In this document: piece by piece, positions 1-7,400 of the stretch
How the letters are laid out: each line of letters starts with the position of its first letter
Position numbering within the stretch: the first letter of the stretch is position 1
Assembly (NCBI GenBank): GCA_966211795.1
Contig: CBIHNW010000021.1
Span: forward strand, 1-64,000
Length of the DNA stretch: 64,000 bases
Origin: 21-14-0-10-47-8 sp966211795
Lineage (GTDB): Bacteria > Bdellovibrionota > Bdellovibrionia > Bdellovibrionales > Bdellovibrionaceae
Direction of reading: 5' to 3'
Translations under genes and position numbers: made by a program
Notes under the pieces: model-generated
The model's database searches: none
What the model was told of the DNA's origin: nothing
What the model saw: the letters and a program-made list of their open reading frames with translations, nothing else

Positions 1-246
1 CAAGGTCAAGACAAAGGTCAGGATAAAGGCCAAGACAAGGGACAAGACAAAGGTCAGTCTCAAGATAAAGGTCAATCTCAGGACAAGGGTCAAGACACTG
101 GTAAGAAAGTAGCCGTTCGCGGAACTACTGGACAAGATCAAGGTCAAGACAAAGGTCAAGATAAAGGCCAAGACAAGGGACAAGACAAAGGTCAGTCTCA
201 AGATAAAGGCCAAGACAAAGGTCAAGACACTGGCAAAAAAGCTTAA
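1..246 (+). CDS. C-terminal end of a GQDK-repeat protein (5' truncated by window edge)
   Basis: Frame 1 is open from the first base to the TAA at 244-246 and gives 81 residues made almost wholly of G-Q-D-K and G-Q-S-Q-D-K tetrapeptide-like units, ending in DTGKKA. Two long blocks, each ending in DTGKK, are separated by the only complex stretch, VAVRGTTGQD. The composition is very hydrophilic, with alternating Asp and Lys and no Cys or hydrophobic residue clusters, so this part is probably disordered. The start and any domain lie outside the window, so no function can be given. A strong terminator follows 26 bases after the stop. Confidence 0.75.
   Translation, partial: QGQDKGQDKGQDKGQDKGQSQDKGQSQDKGQDTGKKVAVRGTTGQDQGQDKGQDKGQDKGQDKGQSQDKGQDKGQDTGKKA
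1..246 (+). repeat. Tandem 12-bp (CAAGACAAAGGT-type) repeats with higher-order duplication
   Basis: The DNA is built from 12-base units encoding GQDK. A longer block, about 100 bases, occurs twice (about 1-111 and 139-246), each copy containing the same order of units and ending in GACACTGGNAARAAR. Synonymous differences between units (AAA/AAG, GGT/GGC/GGA) are partly shared between the two blocks, which indicates block duplication after the units diverged. Confidence 0.8.
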
Positions 247-272
247 GTCTTAACGTCATCGAAAAAATCATG

Positions 273-301
273 GGAGAGTGGGTTAAATCCACTCTCCTTT
301 T
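273..301 (+). terminator. Rho-independent terminator after the GQDK-repeat gene
   Basis: GGAGAGTGG (273-281) pairs perfectly with CCACTCTCC (289-297) around a 7-base loop and is followed by TTTT at 298-301. A nominal ATG at 270 lies directly before the hairpin and would read through it, so it is unlikely to be the start of the next gene. Confidence 0.85.
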
Positions 302-320
302 CGTTCAAGGAGCTTTAAAT

Positions 321-1121
321 ATGCGTTCCTATTTACTTGCGCTGTTTTTTGTTCTCGCGGCTTGCACCTCTTCTAGCAATCATGACAATCCATCGGACAG
401 TCCGGCGAATGGATCTGGCTCAGGATCAGGTTCTGATGCTGGTCCCACGCAGACTCCAGTTCCTCCACCAAGCATGAAGATTGATCTTCCGGATATTGGT
501 GGTGACTGTATGAATCTCGAAAAGTATTTCGGACGACTTCGTTCTTTGCCGACAACGGTTTCGGCTCGGAAAATTACGACCGACATGTCCTTTCGTGCGA
601 CTGGGAACAATATTCCCCGAAACTTTCTTCTGAGATTGGCAGCTGGAAACTTCCAGGTTCAAGACGCAACTTTGGCGGAGATCCCGGAAATTGTCGAAGC
701 CCGACAAGAGGCTTGCACTAAAGTGGTCATGAAAACAGCTGGCGGAGATGAGACCTATACAATCGTGCGTGCTAAGCCGGATTCATTAACGTTGGAAGAT
801 GAGTGGAAGAATCAGATGACCGTGACTTGGAAAGCATCCAATAAGATGCAACTCGAGATGGTTTCAAATGTTGGCGATTTTTTATGTGATCCCAACAGTC
901 GAGGACGTTTGCAGACGGTTTCGGAAATCACTTGGGGCAATCCCGACATCTTCACTCAGGCATTGGAAGATAACGCCATCGATCCGGCGTATCTGAAGCA
1001 GGTGATCGATGCGACAGGGTATCCAACATCTGTGTATGCGGAAAACAATCAACTCTCTGTGAATCGTTTGAAAGAGCTGCATTCATGGCCGGTCCGAACT
1101 GAATTGCTTCAGTGTTATTAA
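321..1121 (+). CDS. Predicted lipoprotein, unknown function
   Basis: 266 residues. I chose the ATG at 321 because AAGGAG lies at 307-312 with good spacing and because the protein then begins with a textbook lipoprotein signal, MRSYLLALFFVLAAC. The lipobox is LAAC with Cys15. A Ser/Asn/Asp/Gly linker with GSGSGSGSD and a Pro-rich stretch (about residues 20-50) follows, typical of a tether between membrane anchor and folded domain. The rest contains four more Cys and no domain I recognise. The lack of Asp at +2 (CTSS) is compatible with outer-membrane sorting. No operon partner is evident, because a terminator precedes it and a weaker hairpin follows. Confidence 0.8.
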   Translation: MRSYLLALFFVLAACTSSSNHDNPSDSPANGSGSGSGSDAGPTQTPVPPPSMKIDLPDIGGDCMNLEKYFGRLRSLPTTVSARKITTDMSFRATGNNIPRNFLLRLAAGNFQVQDATLAEIPEIVEARQEACTKVVMKTAGGDETYTIVRAKPDSLTLEDEWKNQMTVTWKASNKMQLEMVSNVGDFLCDPNSRGRLQTVSEITWGNPDIFTQALEDNAIDPAYLKQVIDATGYPTSVYAENNQLSVNRLKELHSWPVRTELLQCY

Positions 1122-1145
1122 GTCTTCAATGTTATTAAGCGAGGT

Positions 1146-1176
1146 GGGGCGACGGCAGAAGCGTTTTGCCCCTTTT
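1146..1176 (+). terminator. Possible terminator after the 321-1121 lipoprotein gene
   Basis: GGGGC (1146-1150) can pair with GCCCC (1168-1172), followed immediately by TTTTCT. The loop is long (17 bases) and the stem short, so this is only a moderate candidate. Confidence 0.4.
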
Positions 1177-1249
1177 CTATTTTCAAGATGCGGAGATTCG
1201 CGTTAAAAATGGTATGTGTTTTGCTGTTTCTCATTGTTCAGGAGGAATA

Positions 1250-1693
1250 ATGGCTTCATTAGATTCACAAAAGCAAGCACGTCAACCAAGAGCGGGAATC
1301 ATTCGAACGATTTTCAATTTCATTTCGAATGCGTTGCCTCACCATCAAACGAAAGCAAAATCTGCTTCCGAATCGGCAAACTCAGCTCGAGCTTCTTCTT
1401 CGTCTTCAGAGGCGAAGACCAAGACTGCAGCGACGAAAAATTCGAAAAAACAAGTCCGTGCTTCTCATGGTAAAACTCAAGCAAAGACCAAAAATCATGC
1501 AGCGCCAGTCAAGGCAAAGTCGGTGGCTAAATCAGCGTCTGCTTCTTCAGCGCGCCGTAAACAGAAAAAGCACGCGGCTCCTCAGGTTGAGCGGACTGAG
1601 CACAATCCGAAGGATGTCATTCCTGGTCAGCCCCATGATCCGGCTCACAGCCCAGGTCATCGACGCGTTCACATCGAAAAAGAGCTTCATTAA
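1250..1693 (+). CDS. Lys/Ala/Ser-rich basic protein, histone H1-like composition
   Basis: 147 residues. The start at 1250 is set by a perfect AGGAGG at 1240-1245. An N-terminal segment around residues 15-30 (GIIRTIFNFISNALPHH) looks like a short amphipathic or hydrophobic helix. From about residue 35 to 115 the protein is nearly all Lys, Ala, Ser, Thr and His in low-complexity repeats, like the tails of bacterial H1-like proteins (Hc1, AlgP). The C-terminus is His/Pro-rich. A nucleic-acid-binding or other polyanion-binding role is plausible from charge alone, but no family domain is visible. It stands alone between the lipoprotein gene and a convergent beta-barrel gene. Confidence 0.7.
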   Translation: MASLDSQKQARQPRAGIIRTIFNFISNALPHHQTKAKSASESANSARASSSSSEAKTKTAATKNSKKQVRASHGKTQAKTKNHAAPVKAKSVAKSASASSARRKQKKHAAPQVERTEHNPKDVIPGQPHDPAHSPGHRRVHIEKELH

Positions 1694-1820
1694 TTTTAAA
1701 ATTTAAAGAGTGTCTGGCGGAATTCAAGAGTCACATCGATTTCCCAGCCGCTCGAATTTTGGAAGAGAAGGCTTCTGCGGGAGCCTTCAAGCTGAGAGCG
1801 CATTTAGAACTGAGAAGAAT

Positions 1821-2777
1821 TTAGAAGAATAACGTCGCGGTCAGCGAATATTCGTGCAGCAAGTAGTAGTTATACAACATCCCTAACATCAAGTTATTGG
1901 TGGCATTGATTTGCAGGCCACCAAACATTTCCTCTTTGATTTGCTTCGCTTCTAGAAGTTTCGTCTCATAGTTATAGCTTTTGCGTGTGCTATCCTCGGT
2001 GCGTTTTGAAACGGTGAAAATGATTTTTTTAACCAGCAGGCTGCCGGTCAGCAGACGAACCGTCGCCGTTTCCTGAGCGTCTGGTGCCTGCAACTGCAGA
2101 ACGGAATAATCCAAAAGCACAGAGCCTAAAGAAATCCCGCCATTGTACGTTTGAACTTTGTAATCAATCACTGGCTTATCGACGCTGCCATAGTTGGTGA
2201 GATCAAATTGTGTTTCATCGTCGTACATCGATGCACCGAAAGTGAACGGGCCAATCAGTCCGCTCAATCCGCCACCCGGGCTGGTGTTGTGGGTGAGACG
2301 ATTGTACCGGCCCATGACCCCCAGTTGCAGGCCGTAACTTTTAATTCCCGTCCCCTGACGTTTGATCAAATTGAAGGCGGTTGCCAGTGTGACCTTCTGA
2401 TTCGGAAATTTATTTTCTTTTTGTTTTCGGGTTAGATAGTCGTCTTCCAGTTCGATGCCGGGTGGTCCGAAGAATGTTTCCTCACTGTTCGAAGGAGATA
2501 GGGCGGCGCCCACACGGCCCAGGCCTTGAACAAAGGCAAAGTCCGCTTCATTTTTATAAACGATGCCCTCGAGGCCGACGCCTTTTTCGGTTGGAACGGC
2601 AGAGGGATTGATGCGAATTTCATTTCCGTAAGACGGGTTGCTGGAAGACGAATTGCTACGTCCGCCACCGCAACCTTTGAAGGTGTAACATTGAAGCTCA
2701 CTGAAGGCCGAGGCTGGCAAAGAGAATCCAACAAGTGCCAGGCACGTGAATAAGAGAAGATGAATATGGAGATGCAC
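1821..2777 (-). CDS. Predicted outer-membrane beta-barrel protein
   Basis: 318 residues, with a GTG start at 2777. The N-terminus is a Sec signal peptide ending in SLPASA-FS. A CYTFKGCGGG segment with two Cys and Ser/Asn-rich residues follows, then alternating hydrophobic/polar strands such as SYGLQLGVMGRYNR, GPFTFGASMYDD and GLQINATNNLMLGMLYNYY. The last residues, YSLTATLFF, end in Phe with the alternating pattern recognised by the BAM machinery. I infer a barrel of perhaps 10-14 strands. No named family is recognised. It is convergent with the basic protein gene. The next gene upstream on the same strand starts at 3286, so the two could form a small exported-protein operon. Confidence 0.65.
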   Translation of the reverse strand: MHLHIHLLLFTCLALVGFSLPASAFSELQCYTFKGCGGGRSNSSSSNPSYGNEIRINPSAVPTEKGVGLEGIVYKNEADFAFVQGLGRVGAALSPSNSEETFFGPPGIELEDDYLTRKQKENKFPNQKVTLATAFNLIKRQGTGIKSYGLQLGVMGRYNRLTHNTSPGGGLSGLIGPFTFGASMYDDETQFDLTNYGSVDKPVIDYKVQTYNGGISLGSVLLDYSVLQLQAPDAQETATVRLLTGSLLVKKIIFTVSKRTEDSTRKSYNYETKLLEAKQIKEEMFGGLQINATNNLMLGMLYNYYLLHEYSLTATLFF

Positions 2778-2809
2778 TCTTTTAGGTTACAGGCGTGCAA
2801 GCAAAACGT

Positions 2810-3286
2810 CTACGGCTCGGACTCGATCCAGCCTTCAGTGAAGCAGGCGGCATTTTTACAGATCACACTCGCGTATCCTGTGGCCGTTTGCGAAGTCCAG
2901 CCTTGGGTGGTGCAGTCGTTTTGCGTGCAAGTGGTCGCGAGCGTCAGTGTTGAGCCGTAACTTTTCCAGCCGTTGGTCAAGCAGTCGCCCGCATTGCAAA
3001 CGATATTGGCATTGACCGTTTGGGTGTCGCGGTCGATTTCGTACCAGCCCTGTTGGAAACAGCCGCCAGTTTTGCACTGGCTGAAGTAGCGAATGTCTTG
3101 CGTGCCGCCGACGATCCAGCCCGAAGACCGGCAACCATCGCGGTAGCACTGAAAATCGGTGAAGGTCCCCTGATACGGATCGAGACGAGTCCACCCATGC
3201 TGTAAGCAATCGCCATCCCAGCAGGTAACGTCTTGGTAAGCATGGGCCGCAACGGAAAAAAGCAGAACGAGAAAAAGTGTTTTCAT
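2810..3286 (-). CDS. Exported protein with six C-x4-C-x3-G-W repeats
   Basis: 158 residues. The ATG at 3286 is chosen because it gives a clean signal peptide (MKTLFLVLLFSVAAHA) and is preceded by AAGGAG. The longer in-frame extension upstream has no such features. The mature part consists of six tandem units, each with the core C-x4-C-x3-G-W (for example CWDGDCLQHGW, CKTGGCFQQGW, CKNAACFTEGW), spaced about 22-27 residues apart. Each unit thus carries two Cys and one invariant Gly-Trp, which suggests a disulfide-stabilised or metal-binding periplasmic/surface repeat. It lies 32 bases upstream of the beta-barrel gene on the same strand and may be co-transcribed with it. I do not recognise the repeat as a named family. 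Confidence 0.8.
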   Translation of the reverse strand: MKTLFLVLLFSVAAHAYQDVTCWDGDCLQHGWTRLDPYQGTFTDFQCYRDGCRSSGWIVGGTQDIRYFSQCKTGGCFQQGWYEIDRDTQTVNANIVCNAGDCLTNGWKSYGSTLTLATTCTQNDCTTQGWTSQTATGYASVICKNAACFTEGWIESEP

Positions 3287-3487
3287 ATTGGTGGGTTCTC
3301 CTTGGTGGGATTCCGTCTCAATGCTCTCGAACGGGCTCGGGGCTGTCAATCCTGCTCGGCAATGAGCTGCGCGCTGTAAAATTGCAAGGGCTTCATGCGA
3401 CGGGGTTGTCAAAACGATCGGAACCACGTATAAACTTGGCTTCTTCAAATATATAAATCATTCTCTTGAAACCATTGGATTTTCCCT

Positions 3488-5083
3488 ATGATCAGCACGT
3501 CAAATGTCAGTCTCAGTTTTGGTGGTAAAAAGCTATTTGACGAAGTGAATGTCAAATTCACTCCGGGAAATTGCTACGGCCTGATCGGTGCCAACGGCGC
3601 GGGGAAAAGTACCTTCCTGAAAATATTGGCGCAAGAAATCGAGCCCAATACAGGCGAAGTCATCATGGATTCGAAACTGCGCTTGTCGGTTCTGAAACAG
3701 GACCATTACGCCTATGATGAACATTCGGCTCTGGATACCGTGCTGATGGGAAACGAAAAGCTTTTCAAAGTGATGGAAGAGAAAAATCTTCTTTACGCCA
3801 AGCCGGATTTTTCGGAAGCGGACGGCGAGCGCGCATCAGAATTGGAAATGACTTTTGCCGAATTGAATGGCTGGGAGGCCGAGTCCGAAGCCAGCACGAT
3901 GCTCGCGGGCCTTGGGATTGCCAATGACCTGCACGGCAAGAAAATGAAAGAGTTGGTCGGTGGTGATAAGGTCAAAGTTCTTTTGGCCCAGGCTTTGTTC
4001 GGACAACCCGATATACTTTTGTTAGATGAGCCGACGAATCACTTGGATATCTACGCGATCCAATGGCTGGAAGATTTTTTGATGAATTTCAAAAACACCG
4101 TGATCGTGATTTCGCACGATCGCCATTTTTTAAACAAGGTCTGCACTCACATCGCCGACATCGATTTTGGCAAGGTCACGGCCTTCACCGGCAATTATGA
4201 TTTCTGGAAGCAGGCCAGTGAATTGAACCAGCGCCTTTTGGCCGACCAAAATAAAAAAAGCACGGACAAGGCGGAAGAGCTCAAGTCCTTCATTCAACGC
4301 TTCAGCGCGAATGCTTCAAAATCCAGACAAGCGTCTTCACGACAAAAGCAGCTTGAGAAGCTCGAGTTTCACGACATGCCGGTGTCCTCCCGCAAGCAGC
4401 CCTTTGTCGGCTTTGAACCGAAGCGGGCGTTGGGAAATGACGTTCTGACCGTCGAGCAGATTTCAAAAACGGTCGACGGCGAAGTGCTTTTGAAAAACAT
4501 CAGTTTCACGGCCAAGCACGGGGATAAGATCGCCCTGGTCGGTCGCAATGATTTGGCGAAGACTTTGCTTTTGGATATCATCGCCGGCGAGATCAAGCCG
4601 GACGCGGGAAAGCTCACCTGGGGGATTACCACTTCGTTTGCGTACCTGCCGACCGAGAACTCGAAATATTTTTCGGGTGAAGAAGACTCGTTGGTGAACT
4701 GGCTTCGTCAGTATTCGGAAGATAAAGACGAATCTTTCATTCGTGGTTTCTTGGGGAAAATGCTGTTTAGCGGGAACGAGGCCCTGAAGCGTCCGGGTGT
4801 TTTATCCGGAGGTGAAAAAGTTCGCTGTATGCTCTCGAAGATGATGTTGTCGGGTGCGAACGTGCTGTTATTGGATGGACCGACCGCGCACCTGGATCTG
4901 GAAAGCATCTCGGCCGTCAATGATGGGATCAAGCGCTTCAAAGGAAATGTGATCTTCACCTCTCACGATCACGAGTTCATCCAAACGGTTGCCAACCGGA
5001 TTATCGAAATCGACACCGGTATTGTTTACGATAACCACATCACTTACGACGAATACATCCAAGCCAAAAAACCTGGCACGTAA
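3488..5083 (+). CDS. ABC-F family ATPase (YbiT/EttA type) with degenerate second ATPase domain
   Basis: 531 residues with two ABC ATPase domains and no membrane segment, as expected for soluble ABC-F proteins that act on ribosomes. Domain 1 has Walker A GANGAGKS (residues 34-41), a signature-like LVGGDKV near residue 156, and Walker B LLLDEPTNHLD with catalytic Glu181. The charged linker (about 245-300) follows. In domain 2 the Walker A position reads GRNDLAKT (352-359), with the invariant GK lost. The signature is intact (LSGGEKV), but Walker B reads LLLDGPTAHLD, so the catalytic Glu is Gly464 and Asn is Ala467. Site 2 is therefore probably unable to hydrolyse ATP normally. Family members usually keep both sites. 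It is convergent with the SWIM/J gene, 7 bases apart. The exact ABC-F subgroup is uncertain. Confidence 0.9.
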   Translation: MISTSNVSLSFGGKKLFDEVNVKFTPGNCYGLIGANGAGKSTFLKILAQEIEPNTGEVIMDSKLRLSVLKQDHYAYDEHSALDTVLMGNEKLFKVMEEKNLLYAKPDFSEADGERASELEMTFAELNGWEAESEASTMLAGLGIANDLHGKKMKELVGGDKVKVLLAQALFGQPDILLLDEPTNHLDIYAIQWLEDFLMNFKNTVIVISHDRHFLNKVCTHIADIDFGKVTAFTGNYDFWKQASELNQRLLADQNKKSTDKAEELKSFIQRFSANASKSRQASSRQKQLEKLEFHDMPVSSRKQPFVGFEPKRALGNDVLTVEQISKTVDGEVLLKNISFTAKHGDKIALVGRNDLAKTLLLDIIAGEIKPDAGKLTWGITTSFAYLPTENSKYFSGEEDSLVNWLRQYSEDKDESFIRGFLGKMLFSGNEALKRPGVLSGGEKVRCMLSKMMLSGANVLLLDGPTAHLDLESISAVNDGIKRFKGNVIFTSHDHEFIQTVANRIIEIDTGIVYDNHITYDEYIQAKKPGT

Positions 5084-5090
5084 GCCTGAG

Positions 5091-5849
5091 CTATTGGCTC
5101 TCGGCGATGAAGTCCAAGAGAATTTTGGTGTTCTTGTTGAGCTCGATGATCTCGTCGTGCGAGCCGCCAATATCGGGGTGGAAGATGCGGGCGAGCTTCT
5201 TTTTTGCCAGTTGCACGCTTTCAAGGTTCGGTGGGTTCTCCATCGGAAAACCATTTTCAGAGAAAAATTCGCAGGCTTTTTCAACCTCTTCGGGAAGTGA
5301 GGGGGCGGGAAACTTGCTGGGCTTTTCGGACTGTTTTTTGGCTTTCAGTCGCTCTTTTTGTTTTTGGTATTGCTGTTTGCGATAATCGTTTTGCTTGGCC
5401 TTGTAAGCCGCTTGTGATTGGAGCTGCGCTTCGGTGGGTGGTTTTTTAGGAAGAGCACGTGCCGCGGGTTTAGCGAAAGCTGGTTTGGCGCCCCCCAAGC
5501 TTGTCGTTCGATCCGCTGCGGATCCTTCGGTTACGGATGATTTTTTTTCGATTTCAGTTTTCTCTTCCAAAAAATCGGGCCGCTTGTCTTCGACCGCAAG
5601 CAGGGTCGCCCAGATGTGTTTGCACAGCTGACCTTTCTTGGCGGCCGAGCAACCACAATCGGCAATCACCAAAGGGCTGTCGATCGAAGAAGTTTTAAGA
5701 CTGACCTTGAGCGGCGGGGACGTTTTGATAAAAGCTTGGATCTCGGTGTCGGAAGGTTGCGAGATCGAAATCTTGCCTTCGGTTTGATAACGGCGACCGC
5801 TGCTGCGATTTTCCGGTTTAAAAAAATGTTCCCAACGTTCGATGGCCAT
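5091..5849 (-). CDS. SWIM zinc-finger and J-domain fusion protein
   Basis: 252 residues, no signal peptide. Residues 65-78 carry the SWIM pattern C-x-C-x8-C-x-H (Cys65, Cys67, Cys76, His78) in the context ADCGCSAA...LCKHIWATLL. A Lys/Gln/Ala-rich charged linker (about 90-185) follows. The C-terminal 60 residues look like a J-domain core with HPD at 224-226 (ARIFHPDIGG) followed by a helix resembling the third J helix. SWIM fingers bind DNA or protein partners and J-domains activate Hsp70 (DnaK), so this may be a cytosolic adaptor targeting DnaK to a nucleic-acid-associated client. That role is inference. No Hsp70 gene is nearby. Confidence 0.8.
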   Translation of the reverse strand: MAIERWEHFFKPENRSSGRRYQTEGKISISQPSDTEIQAFIKTSPPLKVSLKTSSIDSPLVIADCGCSAAKKGQLCKHIWATLLAVEDKRPDFLEEKTEIEKKSSVTEGSAADRTTSLGGAKPAFAKPAARALPKKPPTEAQLQSQAAYKAKQNDYRKQQYQKQKERLKAKKQSEKPSKFPAPSLPEEVEKACEFFSENGFPMENPPNLESVQLAKKKLARIFHPDIGGSHDEIIELNKNTKILLDFIAESQ

Positions 5850-5951
5850 AGCTTGCTGATTTTAAAGCATGGATCTTGACAGCCGCAATCGCAATTCGGT
5901 CGATGACGCACTTACAATTGATGATGCGGTGAAGGCTGGCCCCCAGCCGCA

Positions 5952-7400
5952 TCAATTGCAAATCCAATAACAAGTGCCGCCGCCCATCGTATCGGTTCCG
6001 CCGAATGTCGGATGTTGTGTGCCCGAGCAGCACCATGGATTCGGTGACGGATTTGCCAATGGCCATGGAGATATGTCGACGCATCTTGTGTCATCCGCTC
6101 CCCCGCCAGCCCAGCTGTATGCTCCAGAGCCACCGCAAGCAACCGCGGTGGTCGTCGTTGTGCTAGTCGTTGTCGTCGTGGTTGGTGGCAGTGTGGTCGC
6201 TGCCGGAATACCATCACAATGGCAGGCCAAATTTTGCGCCGCACAGCCTGGGTGCGCCGGGATAGCGGCGGGTTGGTGGCCGACGCAATCAGTGAATGGC
6301 CCAACAGATTTTTGATCGCAGGCAAATACATTCCAGAATCCTTGTTCATAATAACAGTCGGCTGTTGGGACTGTTGTTGTGGTGGTCGTAGGGGCCGCAC
6401 AAGTGGCGTCGATTCGCGAACTGGAAGTACAGCCATCCGACGTTCCCATCACGTTCGGGCCGATGCAGCCTGTGTCAACAAGAGGGCCGGGCGTACAACC
6501 AAACGTCGTCGTCGTCACCGGATTCGTGGTGGTCGTCGCCGCGATTGTGGTGGTGGTTGTAGGAGCAGCCGTGGTCGTAGGGATGGGCACGCACGCGCCG
6601 TTGGCCGGAGCCGGTGTTGGAGAGCTGTAGGGTGTCGTTTTCACCGTCAAAGTGGGAGTGAAAGTGAAAAACGTGAATGGATTTAAACGAGGTGCGCAGG
6701 TAACCGTAAATGTCGGGCCACCAGCCCAATTCACTGACGTCATGTACTGATGCAAGCTGCAAGAATTTGCGGGCGTTGGTAAAGCGGCACAGCTCAGCGA
6801 TAAATTCGTGGAGCTCACGCCGGAGGCGTACTGTCCGGCGGGGCAATCGCTAGGCAGCGGTTTGCAAATCAAAGAGCCATCGGGATTGAAGCCCGCAAAC
6901 AAGGGTTTGGTCGGATCGATCGAAGCGCAATTGTAATCCGAGGCCTGCAGCACATCTGGTGGCACCGAGATGGAAAGTTGAATCGGGGCAATCGCCAATT
7001 CGGTGCCTTGATAGATCACGGTCGCGGTCAAAGTGGTCCCGGCCAGAACTGGGTTTTGCACCACCACTCCGCACGTAGGCCCCGCGTTCTGGCAACCAGG
7101 AACTGCTTCGGTCAATTCAGCGAACGTGGTGCTAAGCGTGCACAGTGACGAGTTGAAAGTCGCCGTCGCGGTTAACGGACAGGTGAAAGTTTGCGGCTGC
7201 AAAGAGGCCAAGCGGACCTTGGCTTCGATGCTGCTCATGATGGATTTGATCCGCGGAATTCGCAGCGTTCTCTCGCTTTGATAGCTTTGCTGCAATAGAA
7301 AACCACTGGCTAAAATCACGCCGGCCGAAAAGACGATTGATGACAGCAAAACTTGTCCACGTTCGGAAGTAAAGGGCCGCACCAGAGATCGAAACGTCAT
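5952..7400 (-). CDS. PilX-like minor pilin candidate with Thr-rich, Cys-rich C-terminus
   Basis: 482 residues. I take the ATG at 7400, which overlaps the upstream stop as ATGA, the translational-coupling arrangement seen across this operon. The N-terminus (MTFRSLVRPFTSERGQVLLSSIVFSAGVI) has one hydrophobic helix after a basic segment, like PilX/TadE-type N-termini, but lacks the Phe and Glu5 of a canonical prepilin. From about residue 270 there are several poly-Thr tracts separated by Cys-containing modules (for example NPVTTTTFGCTPG and TTTTTTSTTTTTAVACGG), resembling mucin-like spacers between small disulfide domains. The C-terminus is rich in Cys, Trp and Gly (WCCSGTQHPTFGG, CYWIC). It likely acts outside the cell at a pilus tip or as an adhesin; the pilin assignment rests mainly on its two neighbours. 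Confidence 0.6.
   Translation of the reverse strand: MTFRSLVRPFTSERGQVLLSSIVFSAGVILASGFLLQQSYQSERTLRIPRIKSIMSSIEAKVRLASLQPQTFTCPLTATATFNSSLCTLSTTFAELTEAVPGCQNAGPTCGVVVQNPVLAGTTLTATVIYQGTELAIAPIQLSISVPPDVLQASDYNCASIDPTKPLFAGFNPDGSLICKPLPSDCPAGQYASGVSSTNLSLSCAALPTPANSCSLHQYMTSVNWAGGPTFTVTCAPRLNPFTFFTFTPTLTVKTTPYSSPTPAPANGACVPIPTTTAAPTTTTTIAATTTTNPVTTTTFGCTPGPLVDTGCIGPNVMGTSDGCTSSSRIDATCAAPTTTTTTVPTADCYYEQGFWNVFACDQKSVGPFTDCVGHQPAAIPAHPGCAAQNLACHCDGIPAATTLPPTTTTTTSTTTTTAVACGGSGAYSWAGGGADDTRCVDISPWPLANPSPNPWCCSGTQHPTFGGTDTMGGGTCYWICN

Noticed and set aside
270..320. ATG at 270 as start of the first lipoprotein
   Set aside because: It sits just before a strong terminator stem and would hide the lipoprotein signal; the ATG at 321 has AAGGAG.
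1767..1788. GAAGGCT/AGCCTTC stem as a terminator between convergent genes
   Set aside because: The stem is perfect, but there is no T-run on either strand and the loop is 8 bases. Function is unsupported.
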